DNA of 64,000 nucleotides from Zoogloea sp. (GTDB lineage: Bacteria; Pseudomonadota; Gammaproteobacteria; Burkholderiales; Rhodocyclaceae), in contig NZ_JAKLLN010000018.1 in the NCBI RefSeq assembly GCF_023150065.1, positions 45,665 to 109,664 on the forward strand, written 5' to 3'. Position 1 is the stretch's first letter; each line of letters begins with the position of its first letter. This document shows, piece after piece, positions 57,529 through 64,000 of this stretch. The notes under the pieces were generated by a model that was given only the letters and a program-made list of their open reading frames with translations, was not told where the DNA came from and did no database searches. A program made the translations under genes and the position numbers.

Positions 57529-58578
57529 GTGTCTTCAATCAAGGTCATGATCGTTGATGATTCGGCCCTGCTGCACCAGGTGCTGACGGAGCAGCCGGCT
57601 GCCGGTGGCATCGAGATTACCGGTGTTGCGGCCGATCTGCCGCGGGTGGGCGACGCCCTGCAGGCCCAATGGCCGGACGTGATCGTCCTCCAACTGGGCC
57701 TGACCGGACTGGATGGTTTGGCGCTGCTCAGGCAGATTCTCGCTGAACGGCCCACGCCCATCGTCGTGACAGCGCCTCCGACCGAGGCCGGCGTCGAGTT
57801 GGCGCTGGACGCCCTGAGTGCCGGTGCCGTGTGTGCTGTGACCCGGCCCACCGGGGTCCCCTGCGAAACCCCCGCCGACCTCTCGGATGATCTGCTGCAC
57901 GCGGTCCGTGCTGCATCCCACGCCCAGGTTGTTCCGCCAGGAGGAGAGCCCATCCTTCCGCGGCACCTTGCTGTCGGCACGCCCGGCACCGGATATCCGC
58001 CGGTGGTGGCGATCGGTGCCTCGGCAGGCGGGGCACGTGCTCTGGAGACGGTGCTGCGGGCCCTGCCGGCCGACAGCCCGGGTGTGGTGGCCGTGGTGCA
58101 CATGCCCGAGGGCTTCACGGCGGCCTATGCCCGGCTGCTCACCCCTCTGTGCCAGGTCGAGGTGCGGGAAGCCCGCCACGGTGACCGGGTGGTGCCCGGC
58201 CGGGTGTTGCTTGCCCCCGGAGGTGCGCACATGCTGCTCAAGCGCAGCGGAACCCAGTATGTGGTGGATATCATCGACGGCCCTCCGGTGAGCCGCCGCC
58301 GCCCGTCGGTGGATGTGTTGTTTCGTTCGGTGGCACGCTTTGCCGGCAAGGACGCCCTGGGCATCATCATGACCGGCATGGGCAGTGATGGGGTGCGCGG
58401 CCTGAAGGATATGCACGATGCCGGCGCCGGCACCATTGCTCAGGACGAGGCCAGCTGCGTGGGCTACGACATGCCCGGCGAAGCCGTCAGGATGGGTGCC
58501 GTCTCCCGCGTCCTGCCCCTGCAAGCGATCCCGGACGCCATCATGGGGCGCCTCGGGCCGGAACCCGAGGCGGGCTGA
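57529..58578 (+). CDS. CheB paralogue with degenerate receiver
   Basis: 349 residues from a GTG after CAGGAGCCAAGCT (a longer in-frame start at 57463 runs through the STAS remnant). The C-terminal methylesterase domain is intact: Ser in AIGASAGG, His in VVHMPEGF, Asp in MTGMGSDG. The receiver keeps Asp10-Asp11, but the phospho-acceptor is Gln55 (PDVIVLQLGLTG) and the Lys is Arg (CAVTRPT), so it cannot be phosphorylated normally. It may act constitutively or be regulated by binding. It is close to cheB at 49720 over its whole length. Confidence 0.88.
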   Translation: MSSIKVMIVDDSALLHQVLTEQPAAGGIEITGVAADLPRVGDALQAQWPDVIVLQLGLTGLDGLALLRQILAERPTPIVVTAPPTEAGVELALDALSAGAVCAVTRPTGVPCETPADLSDDLLHAVRAASHAQVVPPGGEPILPRHLAVGTPGTGYPPVVAIGASAGGARALETVLRALPADSPGVVAVVHMPEGFTAAYARLLTPLCQVEVREARHGDRVVPGRVLLAPGGAHMLLKRSGTQYVVDIIDGPPVSRRRPSVDVLFRSVARFAGKDALGIIMTGMGSDGVRGLKDMHDAGAGTIAQDEASCVGYDMPGEAVRMGAVSRVLPLQAIPDAIMGRLGPEPEAG

Positions 58579-58607
58579 AGGGGGGCCGACCCCGGCCTGC
58601 GCGGAGC

Positions 58608-59183
58608 TTACAGCCCGAGCGACTCGCCTGCGCCGAGCAGGGTTGCCACGCCAAGGATGGCAAAGATGGCCGCGGCAATCATATGGACCAGACGCACCGG
58701 CATCTTGTCGGCGATGCGGTTGCCCAGCAGCACCGCCGGCACGTTGGCGATCATCATCCCCAGCGTGGTGCCGGCGACGACGGTGACGAAGGCATGATAC
58801 TGGGCCGCCAGCGCAACGGTGGCCACCTGGGTCTTGTCCCCCATCTCGGCCAGAAAGAAGGCGATCAGGGTGGTTCCGAATACACCGAACCTGGCGAACT
58901 TGGCTTCGTCCTCGTCGAACTTGTCGGGGATGAGTGTCCAGATGGCCATGCCGATGAACGACAGTCCGAGCACCCAGCGCATCGCCTCGGGTGCGACCAG
59001 GGAAGTGATCCAGGCACCCAGCGCCCCGGCGAAACCGTGGTTGGCGAGGGTGGCGACCAGAATGCCGATGATGATGGGGACAGGTTTGCGGAATTTGGCC
59101 GCGAGGATGAACGCGAGCAGCTGAGTCTTGTCGCCGATTTCAGCGAGGGCAACGATGCCCGTGGAGACGAGGAAGGATTCCAT
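58608..59183 (-). CDS. GDT1/UPF0016 (TMEM165) family Mn2+ exporter
   Basis: 191 residues with six transmembrane helices in two repeats, each bearing the family motif (ALAEIGDKTQLLAF and FLAEMGDKTQVATV, ExGDKT). GDT1 proteins export Mn2+ and Ca2+; bacterial members such as MneA export Mn2+. The start at 59183 (MESFLVSTG) gives the normal length. The Mn2+ riboswitch upstream supports Mn2+ as the substrate. Confidence 0.92.
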   Translation of the reverse strand: MESFLVSTGIVALAEIGDKTQLLAFILAAKFRKPVPIIIGILVATLANHGFAGALGAWITSLVAPEAMRWVLGLSFIGMAIWTLIPDKFDEDEAKFARFGVFGTTLIAFFLAEMGDKTQVATVALAAQYHAFVTVVAGTTLGMMIANVPAVLLGNRIADKMPVRLVHMIAAAIFAILGVATLLGAGESLGL

Positions 59184-59208
59184 CACATGATACTGGCCGG
59201 AGTTTCCA

Positions 59209-59350
59209 ATTGACCACGCAAGCTCTCCGGCCCTGGGAGCTTGGGTGGTCAATGGTCTTGCCAAGTATGGGAACCGCTTGCGCCATGCCGTGGCCGGCAA
59301 GTATGTTGACGCAAGCCTCTTCTGGACGAAGAGAGGCTACTCCCCAATGA
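59209..59350 (-). promoter_or_regulatory. yybP-ykoY (Mn2+) riboswitch with expression platform
   Basis: On the minus strand the aptamer has GGGGAGTAG (59345-59337), GTCAACATAC (59310-59301) and GGCAAGACC (59262-59254), the recognisable conserved segments of the yybP-ykoY motif. P1 would pair 59344-59350 with 59249-59255 (one mismatch). The P1 3' strand is also part of a 17-bp platform stem (59209-59225 with 59237-59253, one mismatch), so the two structures exclude each other. The platform has no U-tract, so control is probably translational or Rho-linked. Confidence 0.88.
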
Positions 59351-59358
59351 CGCCGCAA

Positions 59359-59364
59359 ATTATA
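59359..59364 (-). promoter_or_regulatory. -10 element of the GDT1 promoter
   Basis: A perfect TATAAT on the minus strand lies 8 bp upstream of the riboswitch P1 stem. No clear -35 is seen. Confidence 0.6.
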
Positions 59365-59401
59365 CCGATTTTCGGATAGTGGGTGGTGCGCCGCAGCAAG
59401 G

Positions 59402-59430
59402 TCGACAGCAGACTTCCGCAACTCTGATAC
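59402..59430 (+). promoter_or_regulatory. candidate promoter of the czc operon
   Basis: TCGACA (59402-59407), 17-bp spacer, TGATAC (59425-59430). It ends 11 bp before the first start codon, so the leader would be very short. No Shine-Dalgarno is evident. Confidence 0.35.
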
Positions 59431-59441
59431 CATCCGTGCCC

Positions 59442-59786
59442 ATGCGCCGCTGGCTTGCCATCTTCCTGCTGGTCTTCCTGCCACTCCAGTTCACCTGGTC
59501 GGCAGCCGCCGCCTATTGCCAGCACGAATCGGGCAAGGTTCAGCACTTCGGTCACCACGAGCACAAGCACGCAAGCGACGCTGGTGCCAAGGATGCCACG
59601 AAGGCGCCTTCGGGCATCGATGAGGACTGTGCCTTCTGCCATGCCGGTTGTGCGTCAGCCCTGACTGGCATCTTTGATGTGATGCCCCCTCTCGTGGCGG
59701 ATTCGAGCCCGCCCTGGGCGCCGCATTTCCTCGCCTCGCCGCCGGGCGATCTGCCCGAACGTCCCAACTGGATTGCCTCCGCCTGA
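59442..59786 (+). CDS. czcI: CzcI-like small periplasmic metal-resistance protein
   Basis: 114 residues with a signal peptide (MRRWLAIFLLVFLPLQFTWS, cut near AAA-AY). The mature part has a metal-ligand cluster (CQHESGKVQHFGHHEHKH) and Cys-rich DEDCAFCHAGC. This fits CzcI-type proteins found at the head of czcCBA operons, thought to modulate induction or bind metal in the periplasm. The start at 59442 is chosen because it begins the signal peptide. czcC follows 120 bp downstream. Confidence 0.8.
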   Translation: MRRWLAIFLLVFLPLQFTWSAAAAYCQHESGKVQHFGHHEHKHASDAGAKDATKAPSGIDEDCAFCHAGCASALTGIFDVMPPLVADSSPPWAPHFLASPPGDLPERPNWIASA

Positions 59787-59906
59787 TCGGCGGGAGCGGA
59801 TTCCTACTTACCTCGTATCCTCTGCGGCGTTCGCCGCACGTCCATCCGGCTTTCCGGAGGACGGCCCGCCGATTCCCCCACGTGTTTTTCACCACTGGAG
59901 AATCGG

Positions 59907-61211
59907 ATGCAATCCAAATCAAGCACTGCGCTTGCGCTGTTCTGTGCCCTGGCCCTGCTGGTCGGGCCGGCGCGAGCTGAAACCTACACGGCGGTCAATC
60001 CCGCTGTCCGTAACAACCCCGCCGAGCCTGCAGGCCCCTTGAGCCTCGAGGCTGCGCTCGACCTTGCCCGTGCGGCCAACCCCGAGCTTTCCGCGGCCAC
60101 GAACGAGTTGCGTGCCGTCGAGGGGGCCTTGATCCAGGCCGGTCTGCGGCCCAACCCCGACATCTCGGCCTCGGTAGAAGATACCCAGAACCGTGCCACC
60201 CGTACGACCACCTTCCAGATCGGACAGATGCTGGAGCTCGGTGGCAAGCGTGCCGCACGCGTCGCCACCGCCGAGCGGGGCCGTGACGTGGCGGATGCCG
60301 ATCTGGCTGCCCGGCGCCTTGAGGTGAGGGCCGCGGTGGTCGGGCTGTTCTTCGATGTGCTGGTGGCCCAGGAGCGCCTCCAGCAGACCGACGACCTGGT
60401 TGCGCTGGCCCAGCGGGCAAGCCTCGCGGCGGCCCGGCGGGTGGCAGCCGGCAAGGTCTCACCGGTGGAGGAGACGAAGGCTCGGGTCGCCGAAGCTGCG
60501 GCAAGGATCGAACTGAACCAGGCACACGCCGATCTCGTCACGGCCCGCAAACGACTGGCCGCCACCTGGGGCAGCGCGCAGCCGCGCTTCACGCAGGCGG
60601 AAGGGCGCACCGACGCGCTTCCAGTGCTACTTGAGGACGACGTACTAGCCCGCCGCCTCGAAACCGCCCCGGCACTGCGTCGTTGGCACCACGAGGTCGA
60701 TCGCCTGGTTGCGCAGGCTGAGCTGGAGAAGGCGAAGCGCGTTCCCAACGTGACGGTCAGCGGGGGGGCGAAGCAGGTGGAGGAGCTCGGGCGGACACAG
60801 GCGGTGGTCGGCCTTTCGATTCCGTTCCCTGTCTTCGACCGCAACCAGGGCAACGTGCTCGAGGCGCTTCGGCGTGCCGACAAGGCACGGGACGAACTGC
60901 GCGCCGCCGAGCTGCGCCTGGGCGCTGACGCCACCCAGAACCAGGCGCGCCTGAAAGCCCTTCTGGCGGATGTCAGGACGCTCCAGCAGGAGATCCTGCC
61001 CGGATCCCGAAGCGCGTATGACGCGGCGACCAAGGGCTTCGAGCTCGGAAAGTTCAGCTTTCTCGAAGTACTCGATGCCCAGCGCACCTTCTTCCAGGCC
61101 CGCGCCCAGTACCTCAAGAGTCTCTCCGATGCCCATCGCACTGCTGCCGAACTGGAGCGTGTGCTGGGTGCCATCACCTCGCCGTCGCCCGTGATGGCCG
61201 ACCGTCCGTAG
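59907..61211 (+). CDS. czcC: CzcC outer-membrane factor (TolC family)
   Basis: 434 residues with a signal peptide (STALALFCALALLVGPARA) and two OEP repeats of long helices (LSLEAALDLARAANPELSAA, then VAAGKVSPVEETKARVAEAA). It forms the outer-membrane channel of the tripartite heavy-metal efflux pump. Shine-Dalgarno GGAGAATC before the ATG. 9 bp separate it from czcB. Confidence 0.94.
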   Translation: MQSKSSTALALFCALALLVGPARAETYTAVNPAVRNNPAEPAGPLSLEAALDLARAANPELSAATNELRAVEGALIQAGLRPNPDISASVEDTQNRATRTTTFQIGQMLELGGKRAARVATAERGRDVADADLAARRLEVRAAVVGLFFDVLVAQERLQQTDDLVALAQRASLAAARRVAAGKVSPVEETKARVAEAAARIELNQAHADLVTARKRLAATWGSAQPRFTQAEGRTDALPVLLEDDVLARRLETAPALRRWHHEVDRLVAQAELEKAKRVPNVTVSGGAKQVEELGRTQAVVGLSIPFPVFDRNQGNVLEALRRADKARDELRAAELRLGADATQNQARLKALLADVRTLQQEILPGSRSAYDAATKGFELGKFSFLEVLDAQRTFFQARAQYLKSLSDAHRTAAELERVLGAITSPSPVMADRP

Positions 61212-61220
61212 GAGCCCACC

Positions 61221-62525
61221 ATGAAGAATCCGCTCAATTCGACCCCCTCCCGCCTCAACCGCAAGCAGGTCGCCGCCATCGCGGTCATCGTCCTCGGGGG
61301 GATCGCCACCGCTGCCTGGATCCTCGGCACCGGCCCGACAAGCCCCGCCGGCGAAGCCACCCACGCCGAAGCGCATGGTCATGACGACAAGGAACATCAC
61401 GGCAGCCGTGCCGGTGACGGGCATGCAGATGCCGGCGGTCACGGTGACGCCGAACATCATGCCGGGAAGAGCGAGGCCGAGGGCGAAGCCCACGACGAGA
61501 TGATCGTGCTGACCGATGCGCAGATCCAGTCCGCTGGTGTCGGCATCGACAGGGCGGCGCCGGCGCGCATCCAGACCAGCAGCCAGCTGCCGGGCGAGAT
61601 CCGCTTCAATGAGGACCGCACCGCCCACGTGGTACCGCGGCTGGCCGGCGTGGTGGAAAGCGTGTCCGCCAACCTGGGCCAGCCGGTGAAGCGCGGGCAG
61701 GTACTGGCAGTGATCGCGAGCACAGGGCTGTCGGAGCTGCGCAGCGAACTGCTGGCAGCGCAGCGGCGCCTGGCCCTCGCCAACTCCACCCATACCCGTG
61801 AGAAGCAGCTGTGGCAGGAGAAGATCTCGGCCGAGCAGGACTACCTTGCCGCCCAACAGACTTTGCGCGAGGCGGAGATTGCCGTGGCCAACGCCCAGCA
61901 GAAGCTGGTGGCGCTGGGGGCCAGCGCGGCGGGCACTGGCAGCCTCAACCGCTACGAGATCCGTGCCCCCTTCGACGGGATCGTGGTGGAGAAGCACATC
62001 GCCCTGGGTGAAGCCGTAAAGGAGGACGCCAGCATCTTCACCCTGTCGGACCTCTCCACCGTATGGGCTGAAATCGTTGTGCCAGCCAAGGATCTCGACG
62101 TGGTGCGGGTGGGCGAGAAGGTCGTGGTCCGCGCGACGGCGTTCGATTCCCGTGCCGAGGGCCGCATCTCCTACGTGGGAGCGCTGCTCGGGCAGGACAC
62201 GCGCACAGCCAAGGCGCGGGTGACGCTGGCCAATCCGAAGATGGCATGGCGCCCGGGCCTGTTCGTGAATGTGGACGTGGTGTCGGGCGAGACCGAGGTT
62301 CCGGTGAGCGTGCTCGCCGATGCGGTGCAGACCCTGGAAGACAGGCCGGTGGTGTTCGTGCGGATTAAGGACGGCTTCACCGCGCAGGCGGTGAAGCTCG
62401 GCCGCAGCGACGGCAAGCGGGTGGAGGTGATCGACGGGCTCACGGCCGGCACGGCCTACGCAGCGTCGGGCAGCTTCGTACTGAAGGCGGAGCTCGGCAA
62501 GGGCAGCGCCGAGCACGCCCACTGA
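61221..62525 (+). CDS. czcB: CzcB periplasmic adaptor (membrane fusion protein)
   Basis: 434 residues. An N-terminal membrane anchor (about 16-35) is followed by a His/Asp/Glu-rich segment (about 45-90, with several HxH-type motifs) that probably binds metal. Then come the adaptor hairpin (LAAQRRLALANSTHTREKQL), lipoyl and beta-barrel domains, and the C-terminal part (VFVRIKDGFTAQAVKLGRSD). The His-rich part is typical of Zn/Co/Cd efflux adaptors. It joins CzcA to CzcC. Confidence 0.94.
   Translation: MKNPLNSTPSRLNRKQVAAIAVIVLGGIATAAWILGTGPTSPAGEATHAEAHGHDDKEHHGSRAGDGHADAGGHGDAEHHAGKSEAEGEAHDEMIVLTDAQIQSAGVGIDRAAPARIQTSSQLPGEIRFNEDRTAHVVPRLAGVVESVSANLGQPVKRGQVLAVIASTGLSELRSELLAAQRRLALANSTHTREKQLWQEKISAEQDYLAAQQTLREAEIAVANAQQKLVALGASAAGTGSLNRYEIRAPFDGIVVEKHIALGEAVKEDASIFTLSDLSTVWAEIVVPAKDLDVVRVGEKVVVRATAFDSRAEGRISYVGALLGQDTRTAKARVTLANPKMAWRPGLFVNVDVVSGETEVPVSVLADAVQTLEDRPVVFVRIKDGFTAQAVKLGRSDGKRVEVIDGLTAGTAYAASGSFVLKAELGKGSAEHAH

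Positions 62526-64000
<1,475 letters not shown>

Overview
The window is GC-rich chromosomal DNA (about 65 percent GC by eye) from a betaproteobacterium. The gene set (HemB, HtpG, AcnB, a DUF3567-type small protein, a DUF2189 membrane protein, a circularly permuted ATP-grasp/alpha-E pair, CzcCBA) suggests Rhodocyclales, for example an Azospira-like organism. The genus is an inference from gene content and was not tested. No integrase, transposase, CRISPR array or rRNA was seen, so most of the window is core chromosome.

Layout. 1-2000: ATP-grasp/alpha-E pair. 2016-2176: a complete tRNA-Pro(GGG) unit with promoter and terminator. 2318-16097: housekeeping genes, including a DEDDh exonuclease, a small ORF with its own terminator, hemB, NlpC/P60, dtd, a SIMPL-domain protein, an EamA transporter, sulfhydrylase, greB, a histidine kinase and htpG behind a heat-shock-type promoter. 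16156-25353: an oxygen-binding-type di-iron protein behind an FNR-like site, a VWA/MoxR pair, a deacetylase, an M20 hydrolase, an ABC permease and rmuC. 25350-34956: a CapA-like protein, moeA, xpt, a TAXI protein, dusC, a TrmB-like methyltransferase, SEC-C proteins, a BON-LysM protein and a GST. 35160-38112: a histidine kinase/receiver pair. 38320-40917: acnB with a strong terminator.

The accessory-looking part is 41041-58578. After an AT-rich spacer comes a complete alternative chemosensory operon (41333-50799): HTH-pseudoreceiver regulator, sensorless MCP, CheY, STAS protein, CheA, MCP, CheW, CheR, CheD, CheB. Its CheA carries two 24-residue motifs resembling the MshEN c-di-GMP-binding repeats. 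Next is a separately promoted operon (50917-56420): a small Cys-rich exported protein, a TIR-caspase-SIR2-like fusion, and an nSTAND NTPase with a membrane segment and WD40 repeats. This resembles prokaryotic NLR/defence effector systems and is the best candidate for an undescribed system. It is followed by a decayed second copy of the chemosensory operon (56759-58578). That copy keeps the regulator, the start codon of the MCP gene, a 22-codon tail of the STAS gene, and a CheB paralogue whose receiver has lost its phospho-acceptor Asp.

The right end is about metals: a GDT1/UPF0016 manganese exporter on the minus strand behind a yybP-ykoY (Mn2+) riboswitch, and divergent from it a czc-type heavy-metal RND operon (CzcI-like, CzcC, CzcB, CzcA) that runs off the window. 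Start sites were chosen from Shine-Dalgarno spacing, overlaps and family N-termini; all assignments come from reading the sequence, with no database search.
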